Origin: VBDM01 sp035651815
GTDB taxonomy: Bacteria; Pseudomonadota; Gammaproteobacteria; Burkholderiales; SG8-39
DNA: 64,000 bases
Direction: 5' to 3'
Assembly: GCA_035651815.1 (NCBI GenBank)
Contig: DASRFB010000130.1
Span: forward strand, 13,224 to 77,223
The position numbers and the translations under genes were made by a program. Of the stretch, positions 52,232-60,116 are shown in pieces (the first letter of the stretch is position 1; each line of letters starts with the position of its first letter). The notes beneath the pieces were generated by a model that saw nothing but the letters and a program-made list of their open reading frames with translations, was not told where the DNA came from and did no database searches.

Positions 52232-52972
52232 TTGCCGGTCAGCTGGGAATCCCTCGCCGTCGCGGCCGCGATCGTCGCGTGCGGCTACTTCGTGTTCGGG
52301 CTGTCGGGCTTCGGGGCGGCGCTCGTCACCGTGCCGGTGGTCTCGCACCTGTGGCCGGTGCAGTTCGTGCTGCCGGTGCTCGCGCTGCTCGACTTCACCG
52401 CGTCGACGTTTCTCGGCGTGCGCCACCACCGGGAGGCCGAGCGCGGCGAGCTGACGCGCATGATCCCGATGGCGATCCTCGGCGCGGCGCTCGGCGCGAC
52501 GCTGCTCGTCAGCATTCCGCGCGGGGCGGGGCTCGCCGGCATCGGTGCATTCACGGTGCTCTACGGCGCCTACGCGCTCGTCGAGCGCGGCACGTCGGGC
52601 AAGATCGGCCGCGGCTGGGCGTACGTCGCCGGCATCGTCGGCGGCACGAGCGGCGCGCTGTTCGGCATCGGCGGCCCGCCGTACGCGATCTATCTCTCGC
52701 GGCGCATCGAGGACAAGGATACGCTGCGCGCCACCGTCGCCACCATGGTCATCTTCAGCGTCGGCAGCCGCCTCGTCATGTTCGCGATCGCTGGGCTCGT
52801 CGGGTGGAACGAGCTGAAGACGGCGCTCGTGCTGCTGCCCTTCGTGTTCGCCGGCCTGTGGGCCGGCGGCCGCGCGCACCTGCGCATCTCGCGCCGCGCG
52901 CTCGGCCGCTTCATCGCGGCGCTGCTGATCGCGACCGGCGCGTCGCTGCTCGTGCGCGCCGCGACGGGCTAG
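52232..52972 (+). CDS. TauE/SafE-family sulfite or organic-anion exporter
   Basis: 246 residues, with about eight transmembrane helices and two internally related halves. FGLSGFGAALVTVPVV opens the first and GGTSGALFGIGGPPYAIYL the second, the typical paired motifs of TauE/SafE permeases. The transported anion cannot be told from sequence. TTG 52232 is the start that fits the helix pattern. It ends in a CTAG shared with the convergent rlmL-like gene. Confidence 0.85.
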   Translation: MPVSWESLAVAAAIVACGYFVFGLSGFGAALVTVPVVSHLWPVQFVLPVLALLDFTASTFLGVRHHREAERGELTRMIPMAILGAALGATLLVSIPRGAGLAGIGAFTVLYGAYALVERGTSGKIGRGWAYVAGIVGGTSGALFGIGGPPYAIYLSRRIEDKDTLRATVATMVIFSVGSRLVMFAIAGLVGWNELKTALVLLPFVFAGLWAGGRAHLRISRRALGRFIAALLIATGASLLVRAATG

Positions 52973-54117
52973 CGCGCGCGGTTCGAGCCGGCCACCATCC
53001 GGTACTCGTACAGTCGGCATTCGAGCGCGCCGTTGTAGAGCGGGGTCTTGCGCGAGGGGTGCAGCCGGATCAGCTTCGCGAGCTGCGGGTCACCGGAAAA
53101 CAGGAAGCAGCGCCAGCCCGCATAGTGTCGCTTCAGCGCGTCGCCCAGCCTGGGATAGAACTCGGCGAGCTCGTTCTTCTCGCCGAGCCGGACGCCGTAG
53201 GGCGGGTTCGCGACCAGAACTCCGTCCTTCGCCGGCGCGCCGCTCTCGAGGACGTCGGCCTGCTTGAGCTCGATCGACCCGGAGAGCCCGGCGGCCTCGA
53301 CGTTGCGCTCGGCCTTCTTCAGCTCGTCGCCGTAGCGGTCGCGGCCGAACACCGGGAGCGGTCGGCTTTGCCGCTTCGCGAGCATCGCGTCCCGCACGCG
53401 CTTCCAGAGCTTCGCGTCGTGAACCCGCAGGCGCTCGAAGCCGAAGCCGCGCGCGTGCCCCGGAGGAATCGCGAGCGCCCGCAGCGCCGCCTCGATCACG
53501 AGCGTGCCGGTGCCGCACATCGGATCGAGCAGCGGCTCGGCGCCGTCCCACCCGGTAAGCGCCACGATGCCGGCGGCGAGGTTCTCGCGCAGCGGCGCTT
53601 CGGCCGTGTCCTTGCGGTAGCCGCGCTTGTAGAGCGGCTCGCCCGACGTGTCGAGATAGAGCATCGCCTGCTTCGCGTCGAGGTAGCAGTGGATGCGCAC
53701 GTCGGGCGTGCGCGTATCGACGTCCGGTCGGCTGCCCCGGTCGGCGCGGAAGCGGTCGCACACGGCGTCCTTGATGCGCAGGGTCGCGAAGTCGAGGCTC
53801 TTCAGCGGCGAGCGGGTCGCATTCACGTCGACGCGTATCGTTTGCCGCTCGCCGAACCACTCGGGCCACGGCAGCGCGAGGGCGGCGTCGTAGACGTCCT
53901 GCTCGCGCCGGTACGGCGCGGCGCCGAGCCGCAGCAGCACCCGCGTCGCGAAGCGCGACCCGAGGTTGGCCGAGTAGCACGCGGCGAGGTCGCCGCGGAA
54001 CGCGACGCCGCCCGGCACGGCGCGGGCGTCGAGCGCGCCGAGCGCCACGAGCTCGTCGACGAGCAGCGCTTCCAGCCCGCGCGGGCAGGTCGCGAACAGA
54101 TCGAAGCGCTCGCTCAT
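52969..54117 (-). CDS. THUMP-domain 23S rRNA guanine-N2 methyltransferase (RlmL-like)
   Basis: 382 residues. An N-terminal THUMP RNA-binding region (about 40-150) precedes a methyltransferase domain with motif I DPMCGTGTLVIEAAL (near 198) and the catalytic NPPYGVRLGE (near 304). It corresponds to the RlmL half of E. coli YcbY, which makes m2G2445; the RlmK half is absent, as in many bacteria. Its ATG overlaps the M1 peptidase stop (ATGA). Confidence 0.87.
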   Translation of the reverse strand: MSERFDLFATCPRGLEALLVDELVALGALDARAVPGGVAFRGDLAACYSANLGSRFATRVLLRLGAAPYRREQDVYDAALALPWPEWFGERQTIRVDVNATRSPLKSLDFATLRIKDAVCDRFRADRGSRPDVDTRTPDVRIHCYLDAKQAMLYLDTSGEPLYKRGYRKDTAEAPLRENLAAGIVALTGWDGAEPLLDPMCGTGTLVIEAALRALAIPPGHARGFGFERLRVHDAKLWKRVRDAMLAKRQSRPLPVFGRDRYGDELKKAERNVEAAGLSGSIELKQADVLESGAPAKDGVLVANPPYGVRLGEKNELAEFYPRLGDALKRHYAGWRCFLFSGDPQLAKLIRLHPSRKTPLYNGALECRLYEYRMVAGSNRAR

Positions 54118-56771
54118 CCGGCGGCGTACTTCGCGCGGATGCGCACGGCGCGCTCGAGCGGATCGACCGCTTCGAGGACCTTGAGCCGCAGGTCGCGATC
54201 GAGGCCCGGCCTTTCGAGGAAGCCCCGGACCGCGGCGAGCGCGCCGGCGTCCCGCTGGCCCCCGAGGAAGGCCGACAGCCACTCGTTCACGAAGAAGATC
54301 TTGCGCGAGCGCTTGAGCTCGGGCAGCGCGCGCAGCGCGGGCTCGACGAGCGCCGCGGTGAGCTCGGCGTGCTCGGGCGCGTTCTGGGCCCCGAGCGCCG
54401 CCTCGATCCAGCTCTCGGGCAGCGCGGCGTCTCGCAGCGCGCGCTCGAAGTACCGGGACTTGACCGCGGCGTCGCGGCGCGCGGCCCCCGCGGCGTACGC
54501 GTAGCGCCGCCCGTCGTCGCCCGGGTCCGCCGCGGCCTGCGCCGCGAGCAGCGCCTCGCCGTCCGGATCGCCGAGGACGAGCAGCCGCGCGACGAGGCGG
54601 AAGCGGTCGCGCGACGAGAGCGGAACCCCGGGCACCTCGAGCGTGCGCGCGAGCAGCCGCTTCAGCACCGCGCGACCCTCGGGCGACCACGCGCAGCCGG
54701 TGAGCGCGCGAAAGAAGCTGATGCGCCTGCCGGGCGTCTCGGCGCCGAGCATGCCGTCGACGAGCGTGCGCTCGAGCGCGGGCGCCACGGCGTCGCGCTG
54801 AGCGTCGGAAAGATAGACCCGGAACGCCGCCTCGGCGCGCGCGAGCAGCGCGGACAGCGTCACCGGATCGTGCTCCGCCGGCGCGGCGCGCAGGGCGAAG
54901 TCGATGTACTCGCGCGGCGCGAGCTCGGCCTCGCGCACCGACTCCCAGACCGCGTCGAAGACGAGCGAGCGCAGCAGCGGATCGCGCGCGAGGCCCGGTC
55001 GGGCGAGGACGGTCGCGCGGCTTTTCGCGTCGAGCAGGAACTGCCCGTAGCCGTAGTCGCCGTCGTTGGCGAAGACGAGCGCGGGCGCGGGGCCGCCGTC
55101 GAGCGCGGGAAGCGGCGCGCGCCGGCCGCGCAGCGTCGCCTCGAAGGTTCGCGCGCTGCCGTCGGAGGCGACCGCGACGAGCCGCAAGCGCATCGGCCAG
55201 ACGCCGCGCTCGCCCAGGACGTCGTCCTGCGCGAGCGTCGCGCCGCGCACCGCGCCGCGCGCGTCCGTGCTCCAGGAGACGCGCACGCGCGGCATGCCGC
55301 GGCGCCGCACCCACGCGGCCGCCCAGGCGCGCAGGTCCTTGCGCGAGGCGCGCTCGAGCGAGTGCACCAGCTCGCTCCAGTCCGCCGCGCCGTACGCGTG
55401 CTCGGCGACGAACGCGCGCACCGCGTCGCGGAACGCGGCCTCGCCGACGTAGAACTCGGCTTGGCGCAGCACCGCCGGCGCCTTGCCGTAGACGATCGTC
55501 CCGTACGCCGACTTGGCCGCGGCGAGGTTGGCGAGCGGCTGGAAGATCGGCGTCGTCCCGCGCGTCACGTCGGTGCGGTACGCGGTCACCTTGAGCGCGT
55601 GGAACGCGGTCCACGCCGGGTACTGCGGCAGCAGCGCTGCGGTCGCCTTGGCCGCCATGAAGTTGGCGAAGCCTTCCTTCAGCCACAGGTCGTCGAACCA
55701 CTTCATCGTCACCAGGTCGCCGAACCACTGGTGCGTCGCCTCGTGGAACAGCAGCTGCGCGCGCCGCAGGCGGTCGTTCTCGTTCGGCTCGGACGGGAAC
55801 AGCACCGACTCCTCGCGCAGGAACGCCGCGCCGGCGTGCTCCATGCCGCCGTAGGCGAATTCGGGCACGAGCACGAGGTCGTACTTCGCGAAGGGGAACG
55901 GCCGGGCGAAGTACGCCGCCAGCCAGTCGAGCGCGCGCGCGTTCTGCTCGAGCACCTCGCCCGCCTCGCGCGCGGCGCGCTCGGCGCGCGATCGCCGCAC
56001 GAAGAGCCGCGTCCGCAGGTCGGTGCCGTCGCCCGCCTCGACGAAGGGGCCGGCCGCGAACGCGAACAGGTAGGTGCTGATCGGCGGCGTCTCGTCGAAG
56101 CGCCAGAGCTTCGCCGCGCCCTTGTCCTCGACGTCGCGCGCGGGACCGTTGGCGACCACGGTCCAGGACGCCGGCGCCGCGAGCTCCAGACGGAAGCGGC
56201 CTTTCAGGTCGGGCTGATCGAAGCACGGGAACACGGTGCTCGCGTCCGCGGGCACGAGCAGCGTATACACGTAGCGCGAGCCGTCCTCGTGGTCCTCGTA
56301 GCGCGTGAGCGCGCCGCCCGCGACGGCGATCGGCACCTCGATCCGCGCGCGTACCGCGTTGCGCCCGGCGTGCAGCAGGCGCGAGGGAACGACGATGTGG
56401 TCGCGCCCGATCCGGCTGCCTGTTGCCGGCGCGCCGTCGACGCGCAGGTCGTCCAGCCGGGTGCCCGCGGCGGGCCGCCAGTCGAGCACCAGGTCGGGCG
56501 GCGGCGAGGCGAGCGTGACCTCGATCTGGACCGTTCCGGTGAGCCGGGTCGCGTCGCCGTCGATCCCGAGCTCGAGCGAGTAGCGGACGTCGTGGTAGCG
56601 CGGCGCGCGCCACGCGGCGAGCGCGCGCGAGATGCCGGGGTCGACCGGCGGTGCTGCAACGGCTTCGGGCGCGAAGACCCCGAGCGCGACGAGCGGGAGG
56701 ACCAGCAGGAGCGCCGGCGCCGTGCGACGCCGGGATGGATTCAGCTCTTGGGCAGCTTCGGGATCGGCCAC
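54114..56771 (-). CDS. M1-family zinc aminopeptidase, exported
   Basis: 885 residues. A signal peptide (hydrophobic LLLVLPLVALGVF, cleavage after AVAA near residue 41) is followed by the beta-saddle domain and the thermolysin-like domain with HEATH near residue 343, the third zinc ligand glutamate near 366 (WLKEGFA), and a C-terminal ERAP1-like helical domain. The exopeptidase motif reads GGMEH instead of the usual GAMEN. No ATG precedes the signal; GTG 56771 is the only suitable start and overlaps the GNAT gene by 31 bases. It is probably periplasmic and trims peptides. Confidence 0.87.
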   Translation of the reverse strand: MADPEAAQELNPSRRRTAPALLLVLPLVALGVFAPEAVAAPPVDPGISRALAAWRAPRYHDVRYSLELGIDGDATRLTGTVQIEVTLASPPPDLVLDWRPAAGTRLDDLRVDGAPATGSRIGRDHIVVPSRLLHAGRNAVRARIEVPIAVAGGALTRYEDHEDGSRYVYTLLVPADASTVFPCFDQPDLKGRFRLELAAPASWTVVANGPARDVEDKGAAKLWRFDETPPISTYLFAFAAGPFVEAGDGTDLRTRLFVRRSRAERAAREAGEVLEQNARALDWLAAYFARPFPFAKYDLVLVPEFAYGGMEHAGAAFLREESVLFPSEPNENDRLRRAQLLFHEATHQWFGDLVTMKWFDDLWLKEGFANFMAAKATAALLPQYPAWTAFHALKVTAYRTDVTRGTTPIFQPLANLAAAKSAYGTIVYGKAPAVLRQAEFYVGEAAFRDAVRAFVAEHAYGAADWSELVHSLERASRKDLRAWAAAWVRRRGMPRVRVSWSTDARGAVRGATLAQDDVLGERGVWPMRLRLVAVASDGSARTFEATLRGRRAPLPALDGGPAPALVFANDGDYGYGQFLLDAKSRATVLARPGLARDPLLRSLVFDAVWESVREAELAPREYIDFALRAAPAEHDPVTLSALLARAEAAFRVYLSDAQRDAVAPALERTLVDGMLGAETPGRRISFFRALTGCAWSPEGRAVLKRLLARTLEVPGVPLSSRDRFRLVARLLVLGDPDGEALLAAQAAADPGDDGRRYAYAAGAARRDAAVKSRYFERALRDAALPESWIEAALGAQNAPEHAELTAALVEPALRALPELKRSRKIFFVNEWLSAFLGGQRDAGALAAVRGFLERPGLDRDLRLKVLEAVDPLERAVRIRAKYAAG

Positions 56772-57253
56772 GCGGGCAGCGGCATGCCGGGCTTGCGCAG
56801 CACCCGCATCATGCGCAGCGCCATCTCGCGGCCGCGGTAGTAGCCGGGAATGTACGCCGACTCGGCGAAGCCGAGCGCGCGGTAGAAGCTGCGCGCCGTG
56901 TAGTTGCTCGCGCGCAGCTCGAGGTGGATCGTCGCGATGCCCGCGGACAACGCCGATTCCACCATCCATTCGACCAGGCGGCGGCCGATGCCGAGGCGCT
57001 GGTGCGAGGGGCGGACGGCGAGCAGGTTGAGGTGCGCGTGCTCTTCGCCGAAGTACATGATCGCGAACGCGACGATGCGGTCGCGGTCGCAGGCGATCAC
57101 GGTGAGCGTGTCCTTGTTGCGCAGCGAGCGGCTCACGCGGTCCGGGCCCCAGGACCATCCGAGGCCGGTCTCGATCAGATCCCGCGACATCATGGCGATT
57201 TTCTCGGCGTCGTCGGGCCGGCCGGGCCGCAAAGTGATGTTCTTCGCTGTCAT
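56741..57253 (-). CDS. GNAT-family N-acetyltransferase (RimI-like)
   Basis: 170 residues of the GNAT fold. The acetyl-CoA-binding motif A is HLNLLAVRPSHQRLGIGRRLVEWMV (QRLGIG in the R/Q-x-x-G-x-G position), followed by LELRASNYTARSFYRALGF. That second block is typical of RimI-like N-terminal acetyltransferases, but the acceptor is unknown. It heads the GNAT-peptidase-rlmL run on the minus strand. Confidence 0.83.
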   Translation of the reverse strand: MTAKNITLRPGRPDDAEKIAMMSRDLIETGLGWSWGPDRVSRSLRNKDTLTVIACDRDRIVAFAIMYFGEEHAHLNLLAVRPSHQRLGIGRRLVEWMVESALSAGIATIHLELRASNYTARSFYRALGFAESAYIPGYYRGREMALRMMRVLRKPGMPLPAWPIPKLPKS

Positions 57254-57437
57254 GATCGCTTCCGCCGCGCTCCCTGATTCTTGATCTGGCTTCTCGTTCC
57301 CTACGCGAAAAGCTTAGCATGAAGCATACCGTTTTCGGTCACGATTCGCAGCACTCCACGGCCGCGTCCGAACGGGTAATATTGCGGGTTCCCGCAGCGA
57401 GAACGCGGGCTTGCTCGTCAGCCGGGCGACAGGCCCG

Positions 57438-58658
57438 TCAATCGAGCGTCACCCGCGCCGGGAAGCCGGCGCCATCCAGCGCCGCAAGCAGCTCCCGCAC
57501 GTGCTCCGGGCCGCGCGTCTGCAGCACGAACTCGATCTCCACCTGCTGCAGCGGCAGGTCGGCCGCGAAAGCCCGCTGGTGATGCACTTCCTCGATGTTC
57601 GCGCCGGCCGCCGCCAGGCAGGCGGTGACGCGGGCGAGAGACCCGGGCAAGTCCCGTACCCGCACCCGCAAGCGCGCGAGGCGTCCCGCCTTCACCAGGC
57701 CGCGCGTGATGATCTCCGAGAGCAGCAGCGGATCGATGTTGCCCCCGGACACGACCAGGCCGACGCGCCGGCCGCGGAAACGCTCGCCGTAGCGCACCAG
57801 CGCCGCGAGCGGCGCTGCGCCCGCGCCCTCGACCACGGCCTTCTCCGCCTCGAGCAGCATCACGATCGCCTGCTCGATCTCGCTCTCGGAGACGAGCACC
57901 ACGTCGGCGACCTTCTCGCGGATGATGGGCAGCGCGCGGCCGCCGGGCTCCTTGAGCGCGATGCCTTCGGCGATCGTGTGAGCGAACGCGGGCGCCGCGC
58001 CACGCAGCGCGCAGTGCACGGCCGGGTACGACTCGGTCTCGACGCCGAGGATCTCGATGCCCGGATTGATGTCTTTGGCGGCGACCGCGATGCCCGCGAT
58101 CAGCCCGCCGCCGCCGACCGGCACGATGATGGCGTCGAGCGCCGGCTGCGCCGCCAGCATCTCCAGCGCGACCGTGCCCTGGCCCGAGATGACGTGCTCG
58201 TCGTCGTACGGGTGGATGAGCACGAGGCCGCGCTCGGCGGCGAGCGCGAGGCCGGCGGTCTTCGTCTCGTCGAAGGTCTCGCCGGTGAGGAGCACCTCGG
58301 CGCCGAAGCGCCGCGTGCGCTGCACCTTCACGTGCGGCGTGAGGCGCGGCATCACGATGAGCGCCCGGATGCCCAGACGCTGCGCGTGATAGGCGACGCC
58401 CTGCGCGTGGTTGCCCGCCGAGACCGCGAGCACCCCGGCGGCTCGCTCGGCGGCGGAGAGCGAGGACAGCTTGTTCAGCGCGCCGCGCTCCTTGAACGAC
58501 GACGTGAACTGGTGGCTCTCGAACTTCAGCCATACCCGCGCGCCGGTCGCCTCCGAGAGCGCGCGCGACTCGAAGCACGGCGTCTTCTCGACGTTGCCGG
58601 CGATGACCGCCGCCGCCTGCCGGATCGATTCGGGAGTGACGCGCGCATTTGCGGCCAT
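57438..58658 (-). CDS. ilvA: Threonine ammonia-lyase (threonine deaminase) with one ACT domain
   Basis: 406 residues of fold-type II PLP enzyme. The cofactor lysine is K56 in SSFKERGA, the phosphate loop is VPVGGGGLIAG, and SAGNHAQGVA is conserved. A single C-terminal ACT domain (about 330-406) distinguishes this type from the longer biosynthetic IlvA with two ACT-like units. It converts threonine to 2-oxobutyrate and ammonia. GTG 58664 is an alternative start two codons upstream. The 184-base gap downstream (57254-57437) holds no recognisable terminator. Confidence 0.9.
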   Translation of the reverse strand: MAANARVTPESIRQAAAVIAGNVEKTPCFESRALSEATGARVWLKFESHQFTSSFKERGALNKLSSLSAAERAAGVLAVSAGNHAQGVAYHAQRLGIRALIVMPRLTPHVKVQRTRRFGAEVLLTGETFDETKTAGLALAAERGLVLIHPYDDEHVISGQGTVALEMLAAQPALDAIIVPVGGGGLIAGIAVAAKDINPGIEILGVETESYPAVHCALRGAAPAFAHTIAEGIALKEPGGRALPIIREKVADVVLVSESEIEQAIVMLLEAEKAVVEGAGAAPLAALVRYGERFRGRRVGLVVSGGNIDPLLLSEIITRGLVKAGRLARLRVRVRDLPGSLARVTACLAAAGANIEEVHHQRAFAADLPLQQVEIEFVLQTRGPEHVRELLAALDGAGFPARVTLD

Positions 58659-58669
58659 CGGCACGGCCG

Positions 58670-59083
58670 CTAGAACGGCTTCACCACCGCGAGGACGACT
58701 CCCGCGAGCAGCAGGAGCGTCGGCGCTTCGTTGAACCAGCGGTACCAGACGTGGCTGCGCGTGTTGCGGTCTTCACGGAACTCGACGAGGAGCTTCCCGC
58801 ACCACAGGTGATAGGCGACGAGCAGCGCGACGACTGCGAGCTTCGCGTACAGCCAGCCGCCGCCGAAGCCCCAGCCGAGCCACAGCCAGACGCCGAAGAC
58901 GATCGCGAGCGCCCCGCCCGGCGTGGTGATGCCCCAGTAGAGCTTGCGTTCCATGATCTTGAAGCGCTCGCGGCCCGGCCGGTCGTCCGTCATGGCGTGA
59001 TAGACGTAGAGGCGCGGCAGGTAGAACAGGCCCGCGAACCAGGTGACGACGAAGACGATGTGTAGAGTCTTGACCCAGAGCAT
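58670..59083 (-). CDS. hemJ: HemJ-like membrane protein (CopD family), putative protoporphyrinogen oxidase
   Basis: 137 residues, four transmembrane helices. The N-terminal LWVKTLHIVFVVTWFAGLFYLPRLYVYHA carries the conserved histidine and arginine of HemJ, and the C-terminal RWFNEAPTLLLL follows. HemJ oxidises protoporphyrinogen IX in haem synthesis. ATG 59083 is chosen, since the 22 residues upstream are not membrane-like. The stop is 5 bases before the ilvA GTG. Confidence 0.85.
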   Translation of the reverse strand: MLWVKTLHIVFVVTWFAGLFYLPRLYVYHAMTDDRPGRERFKIMERKLYWGITTPGGALAIVFGVWLWLGWGFGGGWLYAKLAVVALLVAYHLWCGKLLVEFREDRNTRSHVWYRWFNEAPTLLLLAGVVLAVVKPF

Positions 59084-59152
59084 GGGCGAGGAGTTCAGGG
59101 CTGTGAGGCGTCCGGGGCGAGCATAAGACCGCGCCCGCGGCCAGGGCAAGCC

Positions 59153-59770
59153 CTAGCGCCAGGCCTCCTGGACGATGCGCCGGATGATGTGCAGCCGGCG
59201 GTGGAAGAAATGGTCCGCCCCGGGAACGACCACCACCGGCAGCTCCTGCGGCTCGGCCCAGCGCAGCACGTCGGCGAGCGGCACGGTGTCGTCGCGCTCG
59301 CCGTGGATCAGGACGGTATCGGGCGGCACCGTATCGGTGCCCGCCCGCCTCACGGCGAGGCCGACAAGCGCCATGCGCTCCGGGACGAGGCGCTTCGCCG
59401 CGCGCGTCTGCACGAAGGCGCCGAAGGAGAAGCCGGCGAGCGCGACGGGCAGCGCGCCGAAGCGCCCCGAGGCGTATTGCGCGACCTTCACCAGGTCGTC
59501 GGTCTCGCCGTTGCCCTCGTCGTGCGCGCCCTCGGATTGCCCGACCCCGCGGAAATTGGGCCGCAGCGCGACGTAGCCCAGCTCGACGAAGGCGCGCGCG
59601 AGCGTCTGCGCCACCTTGTTGTCGAGCGTGCCGCCGTACAGAGGGTGCGGGTGCGCAACGAGCGCCAGGCCGCGCGGCGCGCCGGACCCGGACGCGGCGG
59701 GGAAGTCGATCACCGTCTCGATCCGGCCCGCGTCTCCGGCGACGAAGACGCGCTCGGCCGGCGCGCTCAT
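59153..59770 (-). CDS. Alpha/beta hydrolase of the dienelactone-hydrolase-like type
   Basis: 205 residues. LVAHPHPLYGGTLDNKV supplies the oxyanion region, LAGFSFGAFV the nucleophilic serine, HGERDDTVPL the acid and GADHFFHRRL the histidine. This matches small cytoplasmic hydrolases of the COG2945 type with unknown substrate. Its ATG overlaps the ferredoxin stop (ATGA). Confidence 0.82.
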   Translation of the reverse strand: MSAPAERVFVAGDAGRIETVIDFPAASGSGAPRGLALVAHPHPLYGGTLDNKVAQTLARAFVELGYVALRPNFRGVGQSEGAHDEGNGETDDLVKVAQYASGRFGALPVALAGFSFGAFVQTRAAKRLVPERMALVGLAVRRAGTDTVPPDTVLIHGERDDTVPLADVLRWAEPQELPVVVVPGADHFFHRRLHIIRRIVQEAWR

Positions 59771-60075
59771 AGGCGCAGGCGCTCGACCACCCGGCCGTTC
59801 TTCAGGTGCTCCTCGATGATCTCGTCGATGTCGGCGCGGTCGACGTAGGTGTACCAGACCTCCTCCGGGTACACCACGATGCAGGGACCTTCCTCGCAGC
59901 GGTCCAGGCACCCCGCCTGGTTGATGCGCACGGCGCCCTTGCCCGAGAGGCCGAGCTCCTTCACGCGCTTCTTGGCGTAGTCGCGCATCGCGCTCGCGCC
60001 CTTGTCGTTGCAACAGGTCTCGCCGTTGGTGCGCTGGTTGCAGCAGAAAAAGACGTGCTTGTCGTAGTAGCTCAT
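59767..60075 (-). CDS. Thioredoxin-fold [2Fe-2S] ferredoxin
   Basis: 102 residues. A thioredoxin-like ferredoxin with cysteines C11, C12, C21, C22 and the pair C56/C60 (GCLDRC), then C65. The cluster ligands are most likely one of C11/C12, C21/C22, C56 and C60. It is a soluble electron carrier. It is translationally coupled to the hydrolase and divergent, by 41 bases, from the tandem nitroreductase gene, which could be a redox partner; that link is inferred. Confidence 0.88.
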   Translation of the reverse strand: MSYYDKHVFFCCNQRTNGETCCNDKGASAMRDYAKKRVKELGLSGKGAVRINQAGCLDRCEEGPCIVVYPEEVWYTYVDRADIDEIIEEHLKNGRVVERLRL

Positions 60076-60083
60076 GAGGGTAA

Positions 60084-60089
60084 ATTATA
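60084..60089 (-). promoter_or_regulatory. -10 element for the ferredoxin gene, possibly giving a leaderless mRNA
   Basis: A perfect TATAAT on the minus strand lies only 8 bases from the ferredoxin ATG. Initiation 6-8 bases downstream would put the start codon at or next to the 5' end. The -35 region is poor (TGGGCG). Confidence 0.35.
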
Positions 60090-60116
60090 CGGGGGCGGCG
60101 TCCTTCCGCCCACCCG

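Noticed and set aside
57254..57437. Possible terminator (CCCGC/GCGGG) or small RNA after ilvA
   Set aside because: The stem is 5 bp with no T tract, and I found no promoter pair facing into the gap.
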